Part shown: positions 55,050 through 63,122 of the stretch, piece after piece
Layout: every line of letters begins with the position of its first letter
Position numbering within the stretch: position 1 is the stretch's first letter
Origin: Rhizobium sp. NFR03
Lineage (GTDB): Bacteria; Pseudomonadota; Alphaproteobacteria; Rhizobiales; Rhizobiaceae
DNA: 64,000 bases
Direction of reading: 5' to 3'
NCBI RefSeq assembly: GCF_900111275.1
Contig: NZ_FOGR01000001.1
Coordinates: 806,001 to 870,000, forward strand
Program-made: the position numbers and the translations under genes
The notes under the pieces: model-generated
Database searches by the model: none
The model's input: the letters and a program-made list of their open reading frames with translations, nothing else
Told to the model about the DNA's origin: nothing

Positions 55050-56224
55050 TCCGCGGCCTGAGGTTGGACGTTCGCTGCATCGCGAGCCGGGACGACACGG
55101 CCCTTCTCGGCTTCGGCGGCGGCTTTGTAGTCCCGGCGCGAGGCGAAGCCCTGCTGGATTGTGCCGACGATGCCCTTCGGCAGGAACAGCGTGGTGGCGA
55201 CGAAGAGCGCGCCCAGCGCAAAAAGCCAGAATTCCGGGAAGGCGGCGGTGAAGATAGACTTTCCGAAGTTGACCAGCACCGCCCCGATGATCGGCCCGAT
55301 GAGCGTGCCCCGCCCGCCGACCGCCGTCCAGATGACGACCTCGATGGAGTTGGCGGGCGCAAACTCGCCCGGATTGATGATCCCGACCTGCGGCACGTAA
55401 AGCGCGCCGGCAACACCCGCGATCATGGCGGAGAAGGTGAAGATGAAGAGCTTCATATTTTCAACGCGATAGCCGAGGAACCGCGTTCGACTTTCCGCAT
55501 CCCGCACCCCGATCAACACCTTGCCGTACTTCGACTGCACGATGGCGGAGGAGAGAAGCAGCACGAACGCGAGAACAATACCGGTGATAGCGAACAGCGT
55601 CGCACGCGTTTCCGGTGCCTGGATGTTGAAGCCGACGATGTCCTTGAAGTCCGTCAGGCCGTTATTGCCGCCAAAGCCCATCTCGTTGCGGAAGAAGGCG
55701 AGCAGCAGCGCGTAGGTCATCGCCTGCGTGATGATGGAGAGGTAGACGCCGGTTACGCGCGAGCGGAAGGCCAGCCAGCCGAAAACGAAGGCGAGCGCGC
55801 CGGGCACCAGCAGCACCATCAGTGCGGCGAAGGGGAAGTGATCGAAGCCTGTCCAGTACCAGGGAAGCTCCTTCCAGTTCAGGAAGACCATGAAGTCGGG
55901 CAGGATCGGATTCGCATAAACACCCCGCGCGCCGATCTGGCGCATCAGGTACATGCCCATGGCATAGCCGCCAAGCGCGAAGAAAGCGCCGTGGCCGAGC
56001 GAGAGAATGCCGCAATAGCCCCAGACGAGATCGAGCGCGAGCGCGAGCAGCGCGTAGCAGAGATATTTTCCGAACAGCGGCACGACATGGGAGGGCACAT
56101 GCAGCGGGTTGCCCGGATCGAGAAGCAGATTGGAAGCGGGAACCGCGATGGCGATGAAGAGGATCAGGGCGGCGAGAACCAGCACCTTCTTCTCGTGAGC
56201 GTGGATGAGCCGGGTCGTGAACAT
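55046..56224 (-). CDS. urtC: Urea ABC transporter permease UrtC
   Basis: 392 residues, LivM-type permease with about ten membrane segments. LDLVWGYCGILSLGHGAFFALGGYAMGMYLMRQIG is typical of UrtC. The start at MFTTRLIHAHEKK overlaps the urtB stop by 1 nt (TAATG); longer frames upstream lie inside urtB. Confidence 0.95.
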   Translation of the reverse strand: MFTTRLIHAHEKKVLVLAALILFIAIAVPASNLLLDPGNPLHVPSHVVPLFGKYLCYALLALALDLVWGYCGILSLGHGAFFALGGYAMGMYLMRQIGARGVYANPILPDFMVFLNWKELPWYWTGFDHFPFAALMVLLVPGALAFVFGWLAFRSRVTGVYLSIITQAMTYALLLAFFRNEMGFGGNNGLTDFKDIVGFNIQAPETRATLFAITGIVLAFVLLLSSAIVQSKYGKVLIGVRDAESRTRFLGYRVENMKLFIFTFSAMIAGVAGALYVPQVGIINPGEFAPANSIEVVIWTAVGGRGTLIGPIIGAVLVNFGKSIFTAAFPEFWLFALGALFVATTLFLPKGIVGTIQQGFASRRDYKAAAEAEKGRVVPARDAANVQPQAAE

Positions 56225-57831
56225 TATTCGATCGACCTCCCCTTGAGGGCGAACAGGCCGCGCGGCCGCCGCTGGATGAACAGGATGATGAGGACGAGGA
56301 TCAGAATCTTGCCGAGAACCGCGCCCGCATAGGGCTCTAGGAACTTGTTGGCGATCCCGAGCGTCATGGCGCCGACAAAGGTGCCCCAGAGATTGCCGAC
56401 ACCGCCGAAGACCACAACCATGAAGCTGTCGATGATGTAGTTCTGTCCGAGATTGGGAGATACGTTGTCGATCTGGCTCAGCGCCACGCCTGCGATGCCG
56501 GCGATGCCGGAACCGAGACCGAAGGTCATCGCGTCCACCATCGGCGTGCGGATACCCATGGATGACGCCATGCGACGGTTCTGCGTGACGGCGCGCATCT
56601 GCAGGCCGAGGCGCGATCGCTTGAGCAGCGTCAGCAGCGCCAGGAACACCGCCAGCGAGAAGACGATGATCCACATGCGGTTCCAGGTGATGGCGAGCCC
56701 GCCGAAGTCGAACGTTCCCGACATCCAGCTCGGATTGTCCACCTGCCGGTTGGTCGGGCCGAAGATGGTGCGGATGGTCTGCTGCAGGATCAGCGACAGG
56801 CCCCAGGTGGCAAGCAGCGTTTCCAGCGGGCGACCGTAGAGGAAGCGGATGATGCCGCGCTCGATGGCGACGCCCACCAGCCCGGTGAAGAGGAAGGCGA
56901 TCGGCACCGCGAAGGCGAGCGAGAAGGTGGAGAGCCCCGGCGCGATCGACGCCACCGTCTGCTGCACGACATAGGTCGTGTAGGCACCCAGCATCACCAT
57001 TTCGCCATGCGCCATGTTGATCACGCCCATGACGCCGAAGGTGATGGCAAGACCGATGGCAGCGAGCAGCAGGACCGAACCAAGCGAAAGCCCGTACCAG
57101 ACGTTCTGCACGACATCCCACACGGCAAGGCTGCTGGTGATGCCGTCGATGCGGCTCTGGATCGTCGGCACCAGCTCGGGTGGGGCGGTGGAGAGAGCAG
57201 CGGTGAGGATGTTCAGCGCGCCGCGATCGCCACGCGAGGCCACGTTCTCGATGGCTGCTTTCTTGTCTTCGGCACTCGCATCCGTCTTCAGGATCAGCAC
57301 GGCCCGGGCGGACTCCATCGCCGCCTTCACCTCGGCATCCTCTTCCTTGGCGAGCGCCCCATCGAGCAAAGCAAGATTGGCCGAGTCGCCGCTGGCAAGC
57401 AGGGCCTGCGCGGCAGAGAGCCGGGCATTACGGTCGGGGCTGAGCAGGGTCAGCTGGCTCATGGCGTCGCCAATGGCGCCGCGCAGCATGTTGTTCAGTC
57501 GGATCTTCTGGAGGCCGCCGGCCGCCACGCCCTCGACAGGCGCACCCGTGACCGGGTCGGAAACGACGTCGCCCTCGACGAGATAGACGGCGCCGCCTGC
57601 CTTGGGGGCAAAGAGCGCACCGGCGCTGAGCTTTTCGAGGATCTCCGGTACCTTCGGGTCGCCAGTCGCGGCGAGCTGCTTCACCGCCTCGACCTTCTTC
57701 GGAAATGCGGTTGCGCCCAACCCATCGACGAGAGGCTTCAGCGCGTCCTGCGCCCGGGCCCCGGTTGCAAGGACGAGACCCAGACCGATCAGAAGAAGAA
57801 CGATGCGAAGCGTGCGCGATGTCAGCTGCAT
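56224..57831 (-). CDS. urtB: Urea ABC transporter permease UrtB
   Basis: 535 residues. Signal peptide (about 1-26), then a ~210-residue periplasmic extension containing HEAT-like helices (LLSPDRNARLSAAQALLASGDSANLALLDGALAKEEDAEVKAAME region), then a LivH-type permease with GVMGVINMAHGEMVMLGAYTTY. The long N-terminal extension is normal for UrtB and separates it from LivH. The start at 57831 (MQLTSRTLRIVLLL) fits the signal peptide. Confidence 0.95.
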   Translation of the reverse strand: MQLTSRTLRIVLLLIGLGLVLATGARAQDALKPLVDGLGATAFPKKVEAVKQLAATGDPKVPEILEKLSAGALFAPKAGGAVYLVEGDVVSDPVTGAPVEGVAAGGLQKIRLNNMLRGAIGDAMSQLTLLSPDRNARLSAAQALLASGDSANLALLDGALAKEEDAEVKAAMESARAVLILKTDASAEDKKAAIENVASRGDRGALNILTAALSTAPPELVPTIQSRIDGITSSLAVWDVVQNVWYGLSLGSVLLLAAIGLAITFGVMGVINMAHGEMVMLGAYTTYVVQQTVASIAPGLSTFSLAFAVPIAFLFTGLVGVAIERGIIRFLYGRPLETLLATWGLSLILQQTIRTIFGPTNRQVDNPSWMSGTFDFGGLAITWNRMWIIVFSLAVFLALLTLLKRSRLGLQMRAVTQNRRMASSMGIRTPMVDAMTFGLGSGIAGIAGVALSQIDNVSPNLGQNYIIDSFMVVVFGGVGNLWGTFVGAMTLGIANKFLEPYAGAVLGKILILVLIILFIQRRPRGLFALKGRSIE

Positions 57832-58176
57832 ATGTTTCAAAGCCCCTTCACGCGGCAGACGGCGGTCGATTACGCGCGTTTGCCCAAGAATTCCGCAGGA
57901 ACCACCGTCTCGGTGCGCCAAAGCGGGTACGACATTGCAGGAAAGGCATCGCGCGCCGCGCCATACGGTCCTCATGCATGATCCATGCCATCACTGTCTG
58001 CCGCGACTGCGAACGGTCCCTGCCCTTGAGAAGATCGTCTCCGCCCGGGAGGGCCGGACGGAGACGACGCAGTCGCAAATCATCTGTAATCAAGAGTGGC
58101 GGAGCGGCCCGAAGGCCGCACCGTAAAGGCTTGCGTCATGAAAACGGTCCGAGAAAATACAGGCCCCGGGGGTCGA
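57832..58176 (-). other. Structured urtA-urtB intergenic region
   Basis: 345 bp without a supported gene. Close to the urtA stop is a short hairpin GCGGCC-TTCG-GGCCGC (58119-58104, minus strand). Further on, a large nested structure has outer stem GCGACTGCG/CGCAGTCGC (58076-58003) and inner stem CGTCTCCG/CGGAGACG (58066-58036) with a loop containing CCCTCCC. Such elements between a binding-protein gene and its permeases often give partial termination and mRNA stabilisation. Confidence 0.6.
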
Positions 58177-59466
58177 TCAGGAACCCTTGCCGCCGCACTT
58201 GCCTGTTGCAACGTTGAAGTTGCCGCAGGACATCGGCTTGCGCCAATCGGAGATCAGGTCCTTCGAGTCCGGCAGGAAGTCCGACCACTCGTCGCCAACC
58301 ACCTGGGGGGTCTGCTGGACGATTTCGAACTGGCCGTCACCCTGGATTTCGCCGATCAGCACGGGCTTGGTGATGTGGTGGTTCGGCATGACGGTGGAGT
58401 AGCCGCCCGACAGGTTCGGGACCGAGGTGCCGATGATTGTATCGAGGACGGCGTCCGTATCGGTCGTGCCGGCAGCCTCAACGGCCTTCACCCAGGCGGA
58501 GAACCCGATATAGGCGGCTTCCATCGGGTCGTTCGTCACGCGCTTGTCGTTCTTCGTATAAGCGTGCCACTGCTTGATGAACTCGGCATTGGCAGGCGCA
58601 TCGACGGACTGGAAGTAGTTCCACGCGGCGAGATGACCGACGAGCGGCTTGGTGTCGAGACCGGCGAGTTCTTCTTCACCGACGGAGAAGGCGACGACGG
58701 GAATATCGGTGGCCTTGATGCCCTGGTTGCCGAGTTCCTTGTAGAACGGGACGTTGGCATCGCCGTTGATGGTGGACACGACGGCGGTCTTCTTGCCGGC
58801 CGAACCGAATTCCTTGATCTTGGCGACTTCCGTCTGCCAGTCCGAGAAGCCGAACGGCGTGTAGTTGACGATGATGTCTTCCTTGGCGACACCCTTGGAG
58901 ATCAGATACGCCTCCAGGATCTTGTTGGTCGTGCGCGGATAGACGTAGTCCGTGCCTTCGAGCACGAAGCGCTCGACGCCTTCGTTCGCCATCAGGTAAT
59001 CGACGGCCGGAATGGCCTGCTGGTTTGGTGCTGCACCCGTATAGAAGATGTTGCGCGAGGATTCTTCACCCTCGTACTGGACAGGGTAGAAGAGGATCGA
59101 GTTCAGCTCTTCGAACACCGGCAGGACCGACTTGCGCGACGAGGATGTCCAGCAGCCGAACACGGCGGCGACCTTGTCCACCGAGATCAGTTCGCGGGCC
59201 TTTTCGGCAAACAGCGGCCAGTCCGACGCGGGATCGACCACGACGGCTTCGAGCTTCTTGCCGAGAACGCCGCCCTTCTTGTTCTGCTCCTCGATGAGCA
59301 TCAGCATGGCGTCTTTCAGCGTCGTCTCGGAAATGGCCATCGTGCCGGACAGCGAATGCAGGACGCCGACCTTGATGGTATCGTCAGCCGCGTTCACGGC
59401 GGAGAACGCCGTGGTTGCCAGAGCGCCGGCCAGGAAGGCGCTGAGAATATGGGATTTGAATGACAT
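58177..59466 (-). CDS. urtA: Urea ABC transporter substrate-binding protein UrtA
   Basis: 429 residues. Signal peptide to about residue 26 (SAVNAAD). Mature domain starts IKVGVLHSLSGTMAISETTLKDAMLMLIEEQNKKGGVLGKKLE, with AVFGCWTSSSRKSVLPVFEE and FYPVQYEGEESSRNIFYTGAAPNQQ, all typical of UrtA/FmdD. The FmdD (short amide) transporters are close relatives, but the ure genes in the same operon favour urea. First gene of the locus, divergent from the NCS1-kinase gene. Confidence 0.95.
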   Translation of the reverse strand: MSFKSHILSAFLAGALATTAFSAVNAADDTIKVGVLHSLSGTMAISETTLKDAMLMLIEEQNKKGGVLGKKLEAVVVDPASDWPLFAEKARELISVDKVAAVFGCWTSSSRKSVLPVFEELNSILFYPVQYEGEESSRNIFYTGAAPNQQAIPAVDYLMANEGVERFVLEGTDYVYPRTTNKILEAYLISKGVAKEDIIVNYTPFGFSDWQTEVAKIKEFGSAGKKTAVVSTINGDANVPFYKELGNQGIKATDIPVVAFSVGEEELAGLDTKPLVGHLAAWNYFQSVDAPANAEFIKQWHAYTKNDKRVTNDPMEAAYIGFSAWVKAVEAAGTTDTDAVLDTIIGTSVPNLSGGYSTVMPNHHITKPVLIGEIQGDGQFEIVQQTPQVVGDEWSDFLPDSKDLISDWRKPMSCGNFNVATGKCGGKGS

Positions 59467-59558
59467 CGGAGAAGCCCCTCTCGTTCTTTGGCGCCGTTCC
59501 CTATAAGAGTGTTAACGGGTCGCAACGGGACTATCCGACAGGCCTCGTGCAATGCACA

Positions 59559-59574
59559 TACGTCAATTGACGTA
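59559..59574. promoter_or_regulatory. 16-bp perfect palindrome between urtA and the sensor kinase
   Basis: TACGTCAATTGACGTA, flanked by CAC-A and G-GTG that extend the symmetry to 59555-59578 with one mismatched pair. A second, overlapping dyad GTGCA-A-TGCAC lies at 59547-59557. Located 93 nt before urtA and 153 nt before the kinase. Probable binding site of the LuxR-type response regulator encoded downstream. Confidence 0.6.
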
Positions 59575-59726
59575 GGTGTGACGCGCAGACGGAGCGTGCG
59601 TTGCCGCGGGAAACATGCGGTCTGTCTGGACAGGGGCCGGCAGAGCCTTCAAGATCATCGCAACCTCAGCCCTCCGCAGTGTCGCCAGCCGACAAGGATC
59701 GTCCTCCGCATCATGACAATCAGACG

Positions 59727-62700
59727 ATGACAGCCCGCCAGCGCATCATTCCGGTCCGGCGCGAGTACAATCGCTGGGTCGCAGACCAGACGCTGGAGGA
59801 TTATGCCCTGCGGTTCACCGCCAAGAGCGCCCGGCGCTTTTCGGCAAGCCGTATCTCGCAAACCGCCATCGGCGCGATTTCCTTCCTGGCGCTGGAGGCG
59901 ATCGGCGGCACGATCACCCTGTCCTACGGCACGACCAATGCGTTCTATGCCATCATCGCCGCTGCCATCGCCATGCTCGTCATCGGCATGCCGATCAGTC
60001 GCTACGCCATCCGTCACGGCGTGGATATCGACCTTCTCACGCGCGGTGCGAGCTTCGGCTATATCGGCTCCACCATCACCTCACTGATCTATGCCAGCTT
60101 CACCTTCATGCTGTTTGCCATCGAGGCATCGATCATGACAGGCGCGCTGAACCTCGCCTTCGGAATTCCCCTCTGGATCGGCTATATTATCAGTGCCGTT
60201 GTCGTCATTCCGCTCGTCATCTACGGCGTGCAGCTCATCTCCCGCTTCCAGCTGATCACGCAGCCCTTCTGGATTGTGCTCAACATTCTGCCGTTCCTTT
60301 TCATCGCCTATTCGGACTGGGAGAAGTTCGACCTCTGGCGCGCTTTTGCCGGCATCGGCCATTCGAATGCGCAGGTCGGCGGTGCGGCACCGTTCGATCT
60401 GATCGAGTTCGGCGCCGCCTCCGCCGTCATTCTCGCACTGATGCCACAGATCGGCGAGCAGGTGGATTTTCTGCGCTTCCTGCCGCCGGAAGGCATGAAG
60501 AAGTGGCGGCATCGTCTCGCCGTCTTCCTCGCCGGCCCCGGCTGGGTCGTGGTGGGCGTGCCGAAGCTGCTCGCCGGCTCGTTCCTTGCGGTGCTCACGC
60601 TCTCCACCGGCGTCCCCGCGGGCGAGGCGGCCGACCCCTCCCGCATGTACCTCGCCGCCTTCGGCTACATGATCCCCAACGAAACGGCGGCGCTCGTTCT
60701 GATGGCGGCCTTCGTCGTGGTCTCGCAGCTGAAGATCAACGTCATGAACGCCTATGCGGGCTCGCTCGCCTGGTCGAATTTCTTCTCCCGCCTCACCCAC
60801 AGCCATCCCGGCCGGGTCGTCTGGCTGGTGTTCAACGTCGCCATCGCCCTGCTCCTCATGGAGTTCGGCATCTACAAGCTGCTCGAAGCCACCCTCGGCG
60901 TGTTTTCCATCATCGCCATGTCCTGGCTCTGCACGCTCTCGGCCGATCTCTTCATCAACAAGCCGCTCGGCCTCTCGCCTGATGGCATCGAGTTCAAGCG
61001 CGCCCATCTCTACGATATCAATCCGGTCGGCCTCGGCGCCATGTTCACGTCCGCCGGCATTGCGCTTGTCGCGCATTTCGGCCTCTTCGGCACCGTCTTG
61101 GCATCGCTGTCGACCTATGTCACGCTCATCGCCTTCCTCGTCTCGCCTGCTATCGCCTACGCCACACGCGGCCGCTACTACCTCGCCCGCAAGCCACGCG
61201 CCCACTGGAAGATGCGCGCCACCATAACCTGCTCCATCTGCCAGCACCCGTTCGAGCCGGAAGACATGGCCTATTGCCCGGCCTATGCCGCGCCGATCTG
61301 TTCGCTCTGCTGCTCGCTGGACAGCCGCTGCCACGACATCTGCAAGCCGCATGCGCGGGTCAATGCGCAAACGGCGGCGGTCGCCCGCAAGCTCCTGCCC
61401 GAGCGGATCGTCGCAGCACTCGCCAGCCGGCTCGGCCGCTATGCCACCGCCGTCGTCATCGCCGTTTCCGCCATCGGCGCCATCCTCGCCATGATCGCCT
61501 ACCAGACCGGTTCCGCTTCGCCGATCGCCGCCGAGGTGATCAACCGCACCATCGGCATCGTCTTCTTCGTGTTCACCGTCGTCACCGGCGTCGTCTGCTG
61601 GTTCTATGTGCTCGCCCACGACAGCCGTCTCGTGGCGGAGGAGGAATCCTCGCGCCAGAACACGCTTCTCCTGAAGGAAATAGCCGCCCACAAGAAGACG
61701 GATGCCGCCCTGCAATATGCCAAGGAGACGGCCGAAGCCGCCAACCGTGCCAAGAGCCGCTACGTCGTCGGCCTCAGCCATGAGCTGCGCACGCCCCTTA
61801 ACGCCGTCATGGGCTATGCCCAGATCCTGGAGCGCGACGAGACGATCCCCGCCCCCCGGCAGGCGGCCATCCGCGTCATCAAGCGCAGCGCCGACCATCT
61901 CTCGGGGCTCATCGACGGCCTCCTCGATATCTCCCGCATCGAGGCCGGTCGGCTGCAGGTTTTCTCCAACGAGATCAATATTCTGGATTTCCTCGACCAG
62001 ATCGTCGATATGTTCCGTCCCCAGGCTCAGGCCAAGGGCCTCGCCTTCGAGCATGTAAGGGCGCCCGGCCTGCCGACGCATGTCCGCACAGACGAGAAGC
62101 GCCTGCGCCAGATCCTCGTCAATCTTCTTTCCAACGCCGTCAAATTTACCGATCGCGGCGTCGTGCGCTTCGAGGTGGCTTATCGCAGTCAGGTTGCGAC
62201 CTTTACCGTAACCGACACCGGTCGCGGCATCTCCGAGGCCGACCGCCCCCGCATTTTCGAGCCGTTCCAGCGCGGCGAGGCCGAAACGATCCGCCCCATG
62301 CCGGGCCTTGGCTTGGGCCTCACGATCACGCGGCTTCTGACCGAAACGCTGGGCGGCGAAATTCAGGTCACGAGCGAGCGAGACAAGGGCTCGACCTTCC
62401 GCGTGCGGCTGATGCTGTCGGCTGTTGCCCGCCCTGCGGCCGTTCCCACACCACAGCGAGACGTCACCGGCTATGCCGGTCCGCGCCGCACCATCGTCGT
62501 CGTGGACGACAACGAGGATCACCGCGAACTCATGCGCGAGGTACTGATCCCGCTCGACTTCGTCGTTCTCACAGCCATCGGCGGCGCCGAGTGCCTGACG
62601 CTCATCGAGGGCATCGAGCCCGATCTCTTTCTGGTCGATATCTCCATGCCCGGCATGAGCGGCTGGCAGCTGGTCTCGCGCCTGCGCGAGCACGGGCAGA

Positions 62701-63122
62701 CCGCGCCCATCATCATGCTGTCGGCCAACATAGGGGACGGCAGTCTGGCCAGCCAGCACACCGGCCACAACGATACGCTCGCCAAGCCTTTCGTCATCCG
62801 GCAGCTTAGGGACAAGATTGCCGTCAATCTCGGCCTTGAGTGGACGCATGACGACCCCGCACAGCCGGCCGAGCCCGCAGCACCCCGGCCCGTCCTTGTC
62901 CCCGACGCATCGCATATCGAGGAACTGATCCGGCTCGGCGAAATCGGCTATATCAGGGGCATCGAGGCAAAACTTACCGAGCTTGCGCGCGACGCCGCCT
63001 ACCAGCCCTTTGCCGACGCGGCCCGCGCCTACGTGCAGGCATTCGACATGGCAGGCTACGCCACCTTCCTCGAAACCGCCGCCGTGCGAAGCGATCCGCC
63101 GCCCGAAGGAGACCACCGGTGA
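59727..63122 (+). CDS. NCS1-transporter-like sensor fused to a hybrid histidine kinase
   Basis: 1131 residues. Residues ~5-490 form a 12-helix nucleobase:cation symporter-1 (Fur/CodB-like) module (TLEDYALRFTAKSARRFSASRIS; ISFLALEAIGGTITLSYGTTNAF). Residues 502-539 are cysteine-rich (CxxC-x11-C-x7-CxxCC-x5-C-x3-C). Two more membrane helices (~575-650) lead to a HisKA domain (His685 in GLSHELRTPLNAVMGY), HATPase_c (LLSNAVKFTDRG, DTGRGIS, GLGLGLTI) and a receiver (VVVDDNEDHRE; Asp971 in LVDISMPGM) with a ~90-residue helical tail. Inference: it senses urea or a nucleobase-related compound and controls urt-ure through the overlapping LuxR regulator. No strong RBS is visible. Confidence 0.88.
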   Translation: MTARQRIIPVRREYNRWVADQTLEDYALRFTAKSARRFSASRISQTAIGAISFLALEAIGGTITLSYGTTNAFYAIIAAAIAMLVIGMPISRYAIRHGVDIDLLTRGASFGYIGSTITSLIYASFTFMLFAIEASIMTGALNLAFGIPLWIGYIISAVVVIPLVIYGVQLISRFQLITQPFWIVLNILPFLFIAYSDWEKFDLWRAFAGIGHSNAQVGGAAPFDLIEFGAASAVILALMPQIGEQVDFLRFLPPEGMKKWRHRLAVFLAGPGWVVVGVPKLLAGSFLAVLTLSTGVPAGEAADPSRMYLAAFGYMIPNETAALVLMAAFVVVSQLKINVMNAYAGSLAWSNFFSRLTHSHPGRVVWLVFNVAIALLLMEFGIYKLLEATLGVFSIIAMSWLCTLSADLFINKPLGLSPDGIEFKRAHLYDINPVGLGAMFTSAGIALVAHFGLFGTVLASLSTYVTLIAFLVSPAIAYATRGRYYLARKPRAHWKMRATITCSICQHPFEPEDMAYCPAYAAPICSLCCSLDSRCHDICKPHARVNAQTAAVARKLLPERIVAALASRLGRYATAVVIAVSAIGAILAMIAYQTGSASPIAAEVINRTIGIVFFVFTVVTGVVCWFYVLAHDSRLVAEEESSRQNTLLLKEIAAHKKTDAALQYAKETAEAANRAKSRYVVGLSHELRTPLNAVMGYAQILERDETIPAPRQAAIRVIKRSADHLSGLIDGLLDISRIEAGRLQVFSNEINILDFLDQIVDMFRPQAQAKGLAFEHVRAPGLPTHVRTDEKRLRQILVNLLSNAVKFTDRGVVRFEVAYRSQVATFTVTDTGRGISEADRPRIFEPFQRGEAETIRPMPGLGLGLTITRLLTETLGGEIQVTSERDKGSTFRVRLMLSAVARPAAVPTPQRDVTGYAGPRRTIVVVDDNEDHRELMREVLIPLDFVVLTAIGGAECLTLIEGIEPDLFLVDISMPGMSGWQLVSRLREHGQTAPIIMLSANIGDGSLASQHTGHNDTLAKPFVIRQLRDKIAVNLGLEWTHDDPAQPAEPAAPRPVLVPDASHIEELIRLGEIGYIRGIEAKLTELARDAAYQPFADAARAYVQAFDMAGYATFLETAAVRSDPPPEGDHR

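Noticed and set aside
59601-59726. Longer N-terminus for the NCS1-kinase
   Set aside because: The extra 42 residues are hydrophilic Pro/Ser/Arg-rich without family similarity. MTARQRIIPVRREYN at 59727 is a typical NCS1 N-terminus. The lack of a clear ribosome site leaves some doubt.
60081-63116. A ~1000-residue open frame on the minus strand opposite the NCS1-kinase gene
   Set aside because: It has low-complexity Asp/Gly/Ala/Arg/His-rich composition typical of antisense frames in high-GC DNA. The plus strand encodes clearly recognisable domains throughout.
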